Source: Palaemon carinicauda (lineage: Eukaryota > Arthropoda > Malacostraca > Decapoda > Palaemonidae). From it: DNA of 64,000 nucleotides. The stretch lies in NCBI RefSeq assembly GCF_036898095.1, contig NC_090730.1:27617943-27681942 (forward strand). Reading direction: 5' to 3'. Under the pieces are notes generated by a model. That model made no database searches and was not told where the DNA came from. It saw only the letters and a program-made list of their open reading frames with translations. How positions within the stretch are numbered: position 1 is the first letter of the stretch; every line of letters starts with the position of its first letter. A program made the translations under genes and the position numbers. Positions 30,421 through 41,648 of the stretch are shown here, piece by piece.

Positions 30421-33400
30421 ATGCGGAAATGCCCTGGACTTTCCGACCGCCCCTGTGGAACATTCATGTCGGCGGTCGATACAGACCCTCACACCCTTTG
30501 CCCGCTGTGTCGAGGTCAACGGTGTGAAAGTGATAATGTTTGTATGGAATGTAGGGAGTGGCCTACCTCCCAGTGGGAGAGGTTTGCCCGGCGGCGTAAG
30601 GAGTTCTAAGCAAGACCGTTCTCCCTCAAGGACTGCCTTGGGGAAGGAAGGCTCCAAGGACTCTTCTTCCGTTGCCCGAACCTCCTCCGAAGCTCCCACT
30701 CGTTCGGTCTCTCGTGAGAAGCCGCCGAGTGGTAGCGTAGGTTCTTCTTTTGTTTCCCAATCTCGGGGTTCGGGAGAGGGCGTTGCCTCCCATAGCGAGG
30801 CAGCTTCCCCTCCTACTCCGGGGGAGGACATTATTGATTTTGTTGATTATGACTAGACTATATCTAACAATGATCTTTTCCAGCTTTGGGCTTCCTTGGG
30901 GCTTAAGGGAGCCCTCTTTGATCTGATCCAGTTGGGGGCAGCTGTCCAACAGTCGCCGGTAATACCAGAGGTAGCCCCTCTGGCTATTGTCGACGTTGTT
31001 GTGGCAGAGGCGTCCGACGGGTCGGGTCAAACCCCAGCTGCTACTGTTGCGAATGTTGCTGAAGGCTCAGGTTCCCCCTCCGAACATCCTTCGAGGGTAA
31101 AGCTGGGTCCAACGGTCTCTCCTGCAGGTGTTCCTCCCTCTCGGGGGAGTGCACTAACAGAGACTCCTCTTCGGAGGACCGACGACGGTGATGCCCTGCC
31201 TCGAGGTCGTCTTCGGCGTAAGGCTCGCCCTCCTCTTCGCCGCTGAGGCCTTCCTTCTCCTTACAAGGGAGTTAAGAGGCGCCTTCTCTTCGGGTCTTCA
31301 TCTTCGTCGTCCCCTGCAAAGGACTCTTCTCGTTGGGAGCAGACCGTGGCAGTAACATCACTGGACCTCTCCGCAGATCGTTCGCGATCTCCTACGCCTG
31401 CCAGACCTTCCTTGTTAACTCAAGCACCGGTCCCTTCGGGACAGAAGGACTTATCCCACATCGTGGGTAAGTCCCTTCCGCGCCAGGTTTCACCTGTGCG
31501 CCCTTCAGTAGCGCGCAAGCGCCGCCGCTCTTCTGATCGACAGCGCCCTCCTGCTCGTCAGCGCTCTCCTGATCGCCAGCGCTCTCCTGCTCGCCAGCGC
31601 TCTCCTGCGCGCAAGCGCTCTCCTGCTGAAGAATCACCTGACTCTCCTCGCCAGCGCTCTCCTGATCACCAGCGCTCTCCTGCTCGCCAGCGCTCTCCTG
31701 ATCGCCAGCGCTCTCCTGCTCGCCAGCGTTCACCTGCTCACCAGCGCTCTCCTGCTTGCCAGCACTCTCCTGCGTGCAAGCGCTCTCCTGCGATTGAGTC
31801 TTCAGACTCTTCTCGCCAGCGCTCTCCTGATCGCCAACGCGCCCCTGATCGCCAGCGCTCTCCTGCTCGTCAGCGCTCTCATGATCTCCAGCGCTCTCCT
31901 GCTCGCCAGCGTTCACCTGCTCGCCAGCGCTCGCCTGCGCGCAAGCGCTCTTCTGTTCCTGCTGCGCTCCCTGCGCGTCAACAGTCTCCTGAGCGCCGTC
32001 AACCTCCTGCTCGTCAGCGCACTAATGCGCGCCCAGGTCCTGATGCGCCAACGTTCGCCCACGCGCCCATGACCTTCGGATCTGGGCGCAGGCAAGGACA
32101 TTGATCCTTTGCCTCGCCAGCGTTCCCCTACGCATCACCGTGCGTTTTCTCCGGTGCTCACTTCTAAAGTGCATGCGCGCCCGCGTGCTCGCACGCCCAC
32201 GAGTTGACTCCTGGGCCCGCCCACGAGCCTTCGCCTTCGAGCACATGAGCGCCCCCTGGCCCTGCCCCCCAATTGGCAACTTCTCTCCGTGCCACTGCGC
32301 GCCATCCCACGTGTCACCGATTTCCTACGCGCCAGCGTTCTCCTACATGCCCGGGCGATCCTTCGCCTGTCCGCGAACGCTCACCAACGCGCCCACGTGT
32401 CTGATCGCCACAGGTCACCGACTCGCCCACGCGCTAACTCGCCTGTGCGCAGTCGGTCGCCTACTCGCCCCACACGTCATCGTTCGCCAACGCGCCATCG
32501 CTCGCCAACGCGCCTTCGCTCGCCAACACGCCATTGCTCGCCAACGTGCTTACACTCGCCTTTGTTCAACCGATCGCCTACGCGCCATCGCTCTTCTGAT
32601 CGCCAGCGATCACCCGGGCACTCGCGCACACCCTCACCTGTGCATTCACGCACACCTTTTCCTGCGCGTTCACGCGCCCCCTCGCCAGCGCGTCCACGCG
32701 CCCCCTCGCCAGCACGTCCACGCACCCACTCTCCCGCGCGCCCACTCGCCCGCGCGCCCACTCGCCCGCGCGCCCACTCGCCCGCGCGCCCGCTCGCCCG
32801 CGCGCCCCGCTCGCCCGCGCGCCCGCTCGCCCGCGCGCCCGCGCGCCCGCGCGCCCGCTCGCCCGCGCGCCCGCTCGCCCGCTCGCCCACTCGCCCGCGC
32901 GCCATCTCGCCCGCGCGCCATCTCGCCCGCGTGCCATCTCGCCTGCACGCCAACAGTCGCCCGCGCACGACCCAGCACCCACGCGCGACCCAGCGATTTT
33001 GCCATCGCGCGAGCGCCAGCGCGACCCCCAACGTGATTCCCGCCGAGTTTCGCAGCGCGCCTAACCTTGCGAGTTGCCGGGACCGCGTGTTTCCAGATCG
33101 TCCTCGTGATCGCCATCTTGTAAGCGCCGAGCACGCATCCAGGAGCAGGAAGATTCATCGGAGAGGTCCAGGCAACATTCTTCTTCCCTTTCTTCATTTC
33201 AGGCAGGCCCAGTAGTATCCACTCCTAAGGATCAGCTGATCCCCTTCCCTCCAGCGGGAATCGCTGACACTGCGTCAGTCAGCCGCCAGCCTTGGTTTGG
33301 TTCCCTGATGAAAGCGGTCGTGCAGGCTATGAAGCCAGCCCTCGCTGATCTGGGACTAAAACCAAAGGCTCCCTCGCCCCCGCTGAAGAGGAGAGGAGTG

Positions 33401-34768
33401 GATTTCGCGGTAACTTCTCCCAGGGTTAAGCTGGCTCCTAAGAGGTCCGTCGGGAAGGCCCCTTCCCCTTTGCAGGCGTTTTCTCCTTCTCTTGCGGACG
33501 AACCTTTCCCGTCCTCGGGAGAATCCAGCGAGGTGAGGCACTCTCCCATGGCACCAATGGGAGGAACCCCACCTCAAGGAAGAGAAACGTCTCGCGTAGG
33601 AGGGTCCTTCCAGACCTCTTTGCTGGAGTCCTGTATCCCTCCCAGCAGGGAGCCCAAGGACTCAAAGACGATACCCAAGTCATCTTCGAGGTTTCGTCCA
33701 GAGCCAACCGTACCCCGGGAGAACGTCCGCGTGTCCCCCCAAGAAGAGCCATTGGGGACAGGAGACTTAGCTGCCAGTCCACAAGGAGGAGAGCAGCGCG
33801 AGTCAGAGCACGTCTTCTGGCAGGTCCTTAATCTTATGAGGCAACTTAATAGTTTTAAGGACCTCGAGACCGCCCCCCGCGAAGGCAAGGATACGGTCCT
33901 GGACCAAGTTTATGGTATTCAGAAGCCCCCCAAGGCCAGTGCAGCCGTGCCATGGTCCCAGGGGGTGAAGAGTGCCAGGGACAAGGTCGAGGGCCAGCTT
34001 TCCAAGCTCGCCTCCTCCAGCCGTTCTTCTGCTGGGAACAAGCTCCTCCCACCTCCTCGCGTTCAGCAGAGGAGGTACTTCGAGATCATGGAGGAGTCTT
34101 GTTTAGCTCTTCCCCTCCACCACTCTGTGGAAGAGCTCACCAGAGGTCTCTCTCTGGTGAAACTCAATGCCCGGCAGGTGACATTCTCAGCGTCTGAGAT
34201 CCTAAGCCAAGAGAAAGTCGATAAGTGTGCCATGCAGGCCACTACGTGGCTGAACGTCTGGCTAGGGTCTCTGGGCATCCTATTGCGCTCTGAGGACTTG
34301 TCCAAGGAGAGCAATAGGAAGGCCCTGGAGACCTTCCTCCTCTCGGGAACGCGCTCCATCGAGTTTTTGGCTCACCAGGTCACTAAACTGTGGGCTAACT
34401 CAATTCTAAAGCGTCGTGATGCGGTGACTGAGAGGTTCCACCCGAAGGTCCCCGCTATGGATGTCAGCAAGCTCAGACATTCCTCCATCCTTGGAGGAAA
34501 CCTGTTTGAGCCCAAGGATATAGAACGGACAGCTGAGAGGTGGAGGAAGACGAGTCACGATTCGCTCCTCCAGAAGGCCCTTACATCTCGGCCCTACAAA
34601 CCTCCAGCTCAACAGCAACAGCAGCGTCGCAGGACACCGAAGCAGGCTCCGGCAGCTAAGACCAAGGTGTCTAAACAGCAGCCCTTTCCTGTCAAAGACA
34701 AGAAGGGCGGAAAGTCCTCCAGGGGAGGCAGAAATCCTAGAAGGAGTGGCCGAGGCCGCAAACGCTAG
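30421..34768 (+). pseudogene. Gag-like ORF1 of element I with long RS-like domain
   Basis: Start at 30,421 (MRKCPGL). The Cys-rich N-terminus has DPHTLCPLCRGQRC and CMECRE, parallel to family 1. A frameshift lies near 30,605, and stops at 30,854-30,856 (TAG) and 31,244-31,246 (TGA). A huge low-complexity region (31,520-33,050) encodes RQRSPARQRSP-type repeats passing into RARSPARPLARAP. A frameshift lies near 32,095. The C-terminal part from about 33,190 is open to 34,768. It carries MKAVVQAMKPALADLG, a helical domain (FEIMEESCLALPLHHSVEEL, WLNVWLGSLGILLR) and a basic GGKSSRGGRNPRRSGRGRKR tail. The RS-like region resembles splicing-factor RS domains in composition only. Confidence 0.85.
31520..33050 (+). 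repeat. Arg/Ser/Pro-coding low-complexity repeat in I gag
   Basis: Imperfect 12-24 bp units (CGCCAGCGCTCTCCTGCT) repeat for 1.5 kb and become extremely GC-rich at 32,740-32,900 (CGCCCGCTCGCCCGCGCG). Because units are multiples of three, several frames on both strands remain open; only the plus frame in line with Gag is meaningful. Confidence 0.9.
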
Positions 34769-36850
34769 GATTGGCAATCCCCCTGCGTGTCCACCTGTAG
34801 GGGGATGCCTGCAAAGTTGTGTGCACAGGTGGCAGCAACACGGGGCTGATTCCTGGACGGTCTCTGTGATCGGACAAGGATATCGCATCCCATTCATAAC
34901 ATCTCAACCTCCCCTGACAGTGAATCCAGTGTCGTTGAGCTCCTATGCCATGGGATCGGCAAAGGGGCTAGCCCTTCGGGCAGAAGTTGAGACCATGCTC
35001 AAGAAGGATGCTCTCCAGGAGGTTGTAGACGGCTCCCCAGGCTTCTTCAGTTGACTCTTCCTTGTAAAGAAGGCGTCTGGAGGCTGTAGACCCGTTATCG
35101 ACCTCTCGGCCCTGAACAAGTTTGTCAAGCAAACTTCGTTCAGCATGGAGACAGCAGACACGGTCAGACTTGCAGTGAGACCGCAAGACTTCATGTGCAC
35201 ACTGGATCTGAAGGACGCGTACTTCCAGATCCCAATCCATCCGTCTTCCAGGAAGTACTGTACCTAAGATTCAGCCTAGACAGCAAGACCTATCAGTTCA
35301 AGGTGCTGTGCTTCGGTCTCTCCACAGCACCCCAGGTGTTCACCAGAGTGTTCACACTGATATCTTCGTGGGCGCACAGGAACGGCATCCGTCTCCTCGG
35401 TTATCTGGACGACTGGCTGATCCTGGTAGTCTCGGAGTCGACCCTTCTTCGACACCGAGACAGGCTTCTGAGAATTTGCCAAGATCTAGGGATCATGGTA
35501 AATCTCGAGAAGACCTCTCTGCTCCCAACACAACGACTGGTATATCTAGGCATGATATTAGACAACAATCTCCACAAAGCCTTTCCATCAGATGACAGGA
35601 TAGCAAGGCTGAGGAGGGTTGCGAAGCCTTTCCTCAGTTGAGAAGACCTTCCAGCCCAATCGTGGTTGTCTCTTAGGTCACCTAGCCTCCCTGGCCCGTC
35701 TAGTTCCCAACGGCCACCTCAGGATGAGATCCCTGCAGTGGCGGCTCAAGTCCCGGTGGGATCAAGGCATCGATTCCTCGGACTCTCTGGTCTCCATAGG
35801 ACCTGCGGAACGGAGAGACCCGCAGTGGTGGCTGAGCGACGATAACCTTCGAAAGGGAGTATATCTTCTCGTCCTTCCCCTGGATTTGATGCTGTTTTCG
35901 GACGCATTAAAAGAAGGATGGGGGGCCCACGTTCTGAACCAGAGAGCCTCAGGCCTATGGTCAGAATCAGAAAACTACCTGCACATCAACCTGCTAGAGA
36001 TGAAGGCCGTATTTCTGGCCCTTCAACAGTTCCAACAGACCCTGGCGGGCCACTCTGTGGTGGTGATGAGCGACAACACCACAGTAGTGGCTTATATCAA
36101 CAAGCAGGGAGGTACCTTTTCACGACAGCTATCCCATCTTGCAGTAGAGATACTGAGATGGACCGAAGTCCACTCGATACGTCCATCAGCTCGCTTCATT
36201 CCTGGCAAAAGGAATGTGCTCGCCGACAGTCTGAGCAGAGTTTCGCAGATAGTGAGTACCGAGTGGTCTTTGGATCCTCAAGTAGCCAACAAAGTCCTGA
36301 CTTTGTGGGGTTCCCCGACGGTGAACCTGTTCGCGACAGCCTTGAATTTCAAGCTGCCGCTGTACTGCTCCCCAGTCCCGGACCCCAAGGCACTCTGGCA
36401 AGATGCCTTCCAACAACGGTGGGACAACATCGACGTCTACGCCTTCCCACCGTTCTGTCTGATGAGAAGGGTGCTCAACAAGACCAGACTATCGGTCAAC
36501 CTGTCGATGACCTTAATAGCTCCGCTATGGCATCATGCAGAGCGGTTCCCGGACCTTCTGCAGCTCCTGACGGAACTCCCAAGAGAGCTTCCCCCATGAC
36601 ACGATCTATTCAGACAACCACATTGCAACATCTTCCACAAAGCCGTAGCATCGCTTCGGCTTCACGCCTGGAGACTATCCAGCGTCTCCTCACTGAGAGA
36701 GGAAAGGATGTCTCGACACCTGCGAAAGTCATCCGCAGGGGTCTACCAGGTGAAGTGGAGAGTCTTCTGTGGTTGGTGTCGTGGGAAGGGTATCTCTCCC
36801 CTCGATGCCACTATTCCAGCAATAGCGGAGTTTCTCGTGTATTTGCGGGA
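34746..36850 (+). pseudogene. Reverse transcriptase-RNase H-MT-like ORF of element I
   Basis: Pol overlaps the gag end in the +1 frame. N-terminal WTVSVIGQGYRIPF parallels family 1. Lesions: TGA at 35,052-35,054 (CGA in H), a 5-base insertion near 35,262, a 2-base loss near 35,668 and TGA at 36,597-36,599 (CGA in H). The RT motifs CTLDLKDAYFQIPIHP and GYLDDWLIL, and the RNase H motifs LFSDALKEGWGA, HINLLEMKAVFLAL, VMSDNTTVVAYI and ADSLSR are present. They are followed by NLFATALNFKLP and YAFPPF of the C-terminal domain. Compared with H the order is complete. Confidence 0.88.
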
Positions 36851-37670
36851 GGAAATGCGCCTTTCAGTCTCAGCGTTGAAAGGCTATCGCTCAGCCTTAA
36901 GCCTAGCCTTCAGGCTGAAAGGAGTAGACATTTCTTCCTCTCTGGAACTTTCCTTACTCATACGAAGCTACAAGCTTACCTGCCCTCAGTCGGAAGTGAG
37001 ACCTCCTCCATGGAACGTGGTTCGGGTCCTCAGGGCTCTGAAGAGACCCCCGTTCGAACCATTACGCCAGGCCTCTGACCAACACCTGACTTGGAAGACG
37101 GTATTCCTACTCGCTCTGGCTTCGGCCAAGCGGGTCAGTGAACTTCATGGTCTCTCATACAACATCGCCCATTCAAGGGGATGGGGGAAGGTAACGTTCA
37201 GGTTCGTCCCTGAGTTTGTTGCCAAGACTCAGAACCCTGGAGTGCCGGACCCACGGTTCGACTCTTTCAGGATTATGAGTCTCCGTTCCGTAACAGATGA
37301 CCCAGATCATCTGCTACTCTGCTCAGTAAGAAGTATGAGATGTTATCTGAAGAGAACAGCTGCAGTCCGTCCCCGCGTGCAAGCTCTGATTGTGAGCACG
37401 GGAAGGACGAAGAGGAGGGTCACCAAGAATACCATCTCAGCCTGGATTCGGCGGACCATTCATCATGCCTTGAATCCAGACCCTCCTCCGTCACGTCGCC
37501 CTAGGGCACATGATGCCACGTCCCTGGCCTTCAAGAGAAACTTCTCTGTGACGCAGGTGCTACAAGCTGGGGTCTGGAAGCGTCAAACGACCTTCATAGC
37601 CCACTACCTGCAGGACGTGACCCACAGGAGCTTCGATACTTTTTCTATCGGCCCTGTGGTGGCTGCATAA
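36520..37670 (+). pseudogene. Tyrosine recombinase of element I (catalytic Arg deleted)
   Basis: Family-2 YR. The 36,708 ATG begins a 320-codon open stretch; an upstream segment (from about 36,520) is in another frame because of a small deletion near 36,700. Box I (ASAKRVSELHGLS) is intact and the Tyr region (FIAHYLQDVTH) is present. At 37,508-37,522 a 12-base in-frame deletion relative to H removes VRGI from HDVRGIATS. The catalytic Arg of H-x-x-R is lost and the enzyme should be inactive. It ends in TAA where H has CAA. Confidence 0.88.
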
Positions 37671-38162
37671 CAGCTGGTCTAACCTCAGGCTCCTTGATGG
37701 ACAAGTAGCAGAAGGTTGAGGGCACTGTTACCCGGTTTTAGTCTGCATGAATGAAAGAGTATGTCTGGCCCTTACTTCTTTGTTCATCCTCCCCTCTCTT
37801 GGGGAATGCAGCATCCTGGGTCTCTGCATAGCTGACCTCAAACCTCTGCAGGTAAACCATTCTTCCTTGTGTTCCTAGTATTAAGAATAATACTGTCGCG
37901 TCCCCCATACCCTGACAAGGTGGTATGGGTGACGTCCTAACCTAGAATTCCATGTAAAGGACTTCAGGTCAACTTCCTAGGACGAGTCACACTTCATTTC
38001 TCCACACACAACTTATGTAGGCCGCACGTTTCTTGCGTTGCAAGAAACTTGCGAGGCGCAGGGACTCTTTTTCTTGAGTGCTGCTCACTCGGATTTTGAG
38101 TCACCGGGTAAGCCAAAGCCAGTAAGGCTAGGGACTTTCCACCCTGCCTAAGGGTAAGTCAC

Positions 38163-38263
38163 CCTATGTAAATAGCGTGGTTTGTATTTCGGTTACGGAA
38201 CAAATGACAAATTCGGAGATAAATTGTATTTTTCCTAACCATACAATCCTTAGCTATTTACAC
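38163..38263 (+). repeat. ICR of element I
   Basis: Inverse of the left tip (ending GGTTACGGAACAAA at 38,204) joined to the inverse of the right tip (TGACAAATTCGGAGATAAAT, from 38,205). Confidence 0.9.
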
Positions 38264-38294
38264 ATATTTGCCCGCCAGCCCTGTCCCCCAAGAC

Positions 38295-38516
38295 AAGTCC
38301 TACCTCTAAGTGAAGTGAGGCAGCTCACCGGTGTGTGGGGGGGGAGGGGTAGCTAGCTACCCCCCTACCCCCATGCTAACTAGCGCAGGGGTAGTTTAAC
38401 CCTCGTTAAAATCTAATGGCTCGTCATTTCAGCTACGCCGAAAGTACTGTAAACCCTATGTAAATAGCTAAGGTTTGTATGGTTAGGAAAAATACAAATT
38501 ATCTCCGAATTTGTCA
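38295..38516 (+). repeat. Right ITR of element I
   Basis: Inverse of the left leader (GGGGTAGCTAGCTACCCC, AACCCTCGTTAAAATCTAAT, TTTCAGCTACGCCGAAAGTA), then the right tip ending GAATTTGTCA at 38,516. Confidence 0.88.
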
Positions 38517-38760
38517 TATTACTTTCGGCATTGCTGAAATGACAAGCCATTAATTTTTAAGAAGGGTTTACTACACACACCACTAGTTAGCGGGGGTAGG
38601 GGAGGGTAGCTTGCTACCCCCCCTCTCACACACCTGTGCTTGAGCTCACTTTGCTCTCGGCTCGGATCGTAGTCGGACGTGTCCGCTTTCATCCTCGCCC
38701 TTAATAGGCAGCCATTTGATGCTTTTTTGCTCTTTCTTTTCTAGTTCTGTTTGTGAAGTT
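38517..38760 (+). repeat. Left ITR (remaining part) of element J
   Basis: TTACTTTCGGCATTGCTGAA, AAGAAGGGTTTACTACACAC and GGGTAGCTTGCTACCCCCCC follow the family-2 leader order. The outer ~40 bp of the tip is found at 30,073-30,115 on the far side of element I. Confidence 0.75.
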
Positions 38761-38773
38761 GGCCTCTACGATT

Positions 38774-39200
38774 ATGCGCACCTGCCCTGAGTTTCCAGAC
38801 CGCCCCTGTGGAACATTCATGTCGGCTGTCAAGACCGATCCTCATGCCCTTTGTCCTTCCTGTAGGGGCCAACAGTGTGATAGCAATAACAGGTGTAGTG
38901 AGTGTAGGGAGTGGTCTACCTCCCAGTGGGAGAGGTTTTCGCGACGACGGAAGAAGAAGTCCAAACGGGATATTTCTCCTTCGAAGGTTTCTTTGAAAGG
39001 AGAAAAACCCAAGGCCTCTTCTTCCGTTGCCCAAACCTCCTCCGAAGCTCCGCCTCGGTCGGTCTCTTTCGAGAGACCGTCGAGTGGTAGCGTAGACCGA
39101 TGTACTGTTTACCAAACTCGGGGCTCGAGAGAGGACGTTGCTTCCCCTAGCGAAGCAGCTCCACCTCTCCCCCCGGGGGAGGATATGTCACTAATCCCCC
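38774..39200 (+). pseudogene. Gag of element J, 5' segment (interrupted by H)
   Basis: ATG at 38,774 (MRTCPEF). Cys-rich N-terminus with DPHALCPSCRGQQC and CSECRE, then a Lys/Arg/Ser stretch and Ser/Pro-rich sequence to PPGEDM. The open frame runs into element H at 39,201 and resumes in register at 62,644. The junction codon is split between 39,200 and 62,644-62,645. No stop is seen in this segment. Confidence 0.85.
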
Positions 39201-39430
39201 TTTGTTCCGTAACCGAAATACAAACCACGCTATTTACATTGGGTTTACCTTTCGGCGTAGCTGAAATTGACGAGCCAATAGATTTTAACGAGGGTTAACT
39301 ACCCCCGCGCTAGTTAGCTGAGGTAGGGGAAGGGGTAGCTTGCTACCCCTCCCCCCCCCACACACCAGTGATTTGCTTCACTTCCCTTTTGACTCGGACG
39401 ATGTATAGACGTCTCTGTCTATCGTCCTCG
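39201..39430 (+). repeat. Left ITR of element H
   Basis: Tip then TTACATTGGGTTTACCTTTC, GTTAACTACCCCCGCGCTAG and GGGGTAGCTTGCTACCCC, almost identical to the inverse of 62,450-62,605. Confidence 0.9.
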
Positions 39431-39511
39431 TTTTTGACAGCCTTAATCTTTTTTTTTGCTTTTCTTCAGACTTTGTGTGTTTGAAGTTGGCCTCGGCCTT
39501 TGCTGTTCATC

Positions 39512-40069
39512 ATGCGCAAGTGCCCTGGGATTGCCGGCCGCCCTTGGGGTACCTTCATGTCTGCGGTGGATACCGATCCTCACACCCTTTGCCCGCAGTG
39601 TCGAGGCCGACGGTGTGATAGTGAAAATATATGTAGTGAGTGTAGGGAGGGGTCTGCCTCCCAGTGGGAGAGGTTTGTCCGCCGGCGTAAGAAGAAGTCC
39701 AAGAGAGACCGTTCTCCTTCGAGGGTTGCCTTGAAGGAGGAAGGCTCTCGGGACTCTTCTTCCGCCACCCAAACCTCCTCCGAAGCCTCCTCTCGTCCGG
39801 CTCCTAGTGAGAGGCCGCCGAGTGGGAGCGCAGGCCCTAGTTCTGTTTCCCGACCTCGGGGTGCGGGAGAGGGCGTCGCCTCCCATAGCGGGGCGGTTCC
39901 CCCTCCTCCTCCGGGGGAGGATTTTGATAATGTTAACTCCATGTATAATGATGATCTTTTTCAGCTTTGGGGTTCCTTGGGGCTTAAGGGCCTGCCCTCC
40001 AAGGAAGCCCTGTTTGACCTTATTCAGTTGGTGGCCGCTGTCAAGCAGTCGCCGGTGATAGCAGAGGTA
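39512..40069 (+). pseudogene. Gag of element H, 5' segment (interrupted by F)
   Basis: ATG at 39,512 (MRKCPGIAGR). Cys-rich module DPHTLCPQCRGRRC then CSECREG. A Lys/Arg-rich RRRKKKSKRDRSPSR stretch, Ser/Pro-rich sequence, and the block LFQLWGSLGLKGLPSKEALF at 39,957-40,020. The frame is open to 40,069, where F begins, and continues in the same frame at 56,501. Confidence 0.88.
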
Positions 40070-40260
40070 GTTCTAGAGAGAGAGAGAGGCTTCAGCCTTT
40101 CAGACCCACTGGTTTTGCTATGACACACCCCTGGCTCCTCCCCCCGACAGTTGTAAGCGGGCACAAACCACGCCCATCGGGGCGGAGCAACCAGAGACAT
40201 GTGAGTTGACAGGAACCAACCCACCATATTTGAAGTTGACAGGACACAGGTAACACCTGT
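40070..40260 (+). repeat. Left ITR of element F
   Basis: Tip with a GA run, GGCTTCAGCCTTTCAGACCC, then GCACAAACCACGCCCATCGG and AACCCACCATATTTGAAGTT. The last two are exactly inverted at 56,310-56,440. Confidence 0.9.
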
Positions 40261-40332
40261 TACACCTCACCATTACTACAACCCTCCCCTAATTATTGTT
40301 ACGAGGGACAACGCCTTAATCAACCAATTAAA

Positions 40333-40529
40333 ATGTCCAAAAAAGTCGTAGTATCAGCAGATGTGCATAATCTTAGCGAAACTAGCGATGAAGACCATAT
40401 TCTACCGGCACAACCCAAAAAGAAGAGATGTCCCAAAAAGGAAGTAACCAGCCAGGAACCTTCCAACAGTGAAATTCTTCAATTGTTATTATTACAGAAT
40501 CAAACATTAATGAAACTAGTGGAGAAAGG
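40333..40529 (+). pseudogene. First coding segment of F gag (possible exon 1)
   Basis: ATG at 40,333: a Lys-rich, acidic N-terminal segment (KKVVVSADVHNLSETSDEDH) ending in a leucine-rich helix (EILQLLLLQNQTLMKLVEK). It runs into GGGTAAGG at 40,529-40,535, a good 5' splice-site match, and then stops. Coding similar in style (KRPRRKVDLPENANEELFTP) resumes at about 41,380. No Cys-rich module like that of families 1 and 2 is present. Confidence 0.6.
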
Positions 40530-41368
40530 GTAAGGTTTAATATTCTGTTTTTAGATAAAAACGTCTTGGATAGCAGCGGATATAGACTGATGACGTCACG
40601 AGCATGGCAGTAAAAGGTAAACAATGAGCCGGTACGGACCGTGCGGTAGTGATAATTGTAAAAGTTTGAAAATAGATAAATTTCGAGACCGAAGTACATT
40701 ATCATATAATCCTAAACTATGTGTAAAGTGAGCCTAAACATTATTAGGGCTAGATACTTATGTGCCAAAGGTAATTTATGCAGTAAGGTGAGGTGTTAAC
40801 TAGGTTTGCCTTTTGTTCCAAAGAGTTGAGTAGCCTAACTAGCCTAACTTTTTCTTATTTTAAGTCTAATATACTACGTCAATCTAGGCTACCTATTAGC
40901 CGCTGCTTGCGCCTATCCCACTGAGATCCTATTGTCGACATTTAACTGGAGGGGTTCCTGTCAAAGGCGGTATAATTGCGCCTACCTCAGCTAATGGGTA
41001 GAATTTTATATCACACTCGTTTCCTTTCGATATAATGGTTTACCCCTTACCATGAGGAACTGCGTCTTAAGAATTTCTGACAGGTCGGCTATATAAATAA
41101 TATAAGATTATTACTGTAGAGGCTATATAGTTTAAGCATGGGATATTAGTGAGAGGATGCCGATTGACCTGAATTACCGATGAAGGCCATTTGAGCCTAG
41201 AACCCGATTGCCTGGCTTCAGCCTTCTAGGTCTGCTGCTGTCCAACCTGATTCGTAAATTCATGAACCATGTTATAGACATCAGTTAAACTTTTATTATC
41301 AAATTTGAGTCTAGATTTTCATTCCTATTGCAGAGGTGGTTCGACTGCAAAAAGGAATGACAATACAG
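40530..41368 (+). other. Possible intron in F gag, or non-coding insertion
   Basis: Starts GTAAGG. Acceptor candidates are the pyrimidine-rich TTTTCATTCCTATTGCAG (AG at 41,332-41,333) and AATACAG (AG at 41,367-41,368). The second keeps the downstream frame; the first has the stronger tract. No ORF or repeat is recognised inside. Confidence 0.4.
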
Positions 41369-41648
41369 TACTCCTCCTCCCAAGCGCCCTCGCCGTAAAG
41401 TAGATTTACCTGAGAATGCAAATGAAGAATTATTTACTCCTTATAATGAAGATAGTAGTGACTATGAAGAATTTAACCCACTTACTTTTAACAAACCTAT
41501 TCCTACTTATATATCTAACAATTTCAATGCTGTGCCCTCCATTCATAGAGATGGGAAAATACAATTAAATGACTCCCTAATTGCATTAACATTAAGTGAA
41601 GGAGACAAGAACTCTCATGATCAATTCTTTGTTTGTAATCATAATAAA
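41369..41648 (+). pseudogene. Second segment of F gag, cut by element G
   Basis: Open frame with PPPKRPRRKVDLPEN, an acidic FTPYNEDSSDYEEFNP stretch and IHRDGKIQLNDSLIALTLSE, ending at the insertion point of G. It resumes after G with KDNLFNVLSSG in the same frame class. Confidence 0.65.

Larger units (their letters stand above)
30116..38516 (+). mobile_element. DIRS-like retrotransposon I (family 2), full length, inserted in J
   Basis: Complete plus-strand element of 8.4 kb. It has a left ITR (30,116-30,330), gag (30,421-34,768), RT-RNase H (34,746-36,850), YR (36,520-37,670), ICR (38,163-38,263) and right ITR ending GAATTTGTCA at 38,516. All three ORFs carry stops, frameshifts or small deletions. 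It is the only copy here with the complete family-2 Gag, including the C-terminal domain missing from H. The long Arg/Ser/Pro repeat region in gag explains its size. Confidence 0.9.

Noticed and set aside
32477..33197. Long minus-strand Arg/Ala/Gly-rich frames
   Set aside because: They are shadows of the GC-rich RS-coding repeat in element I; the period in multiples of three keeps several frames open.
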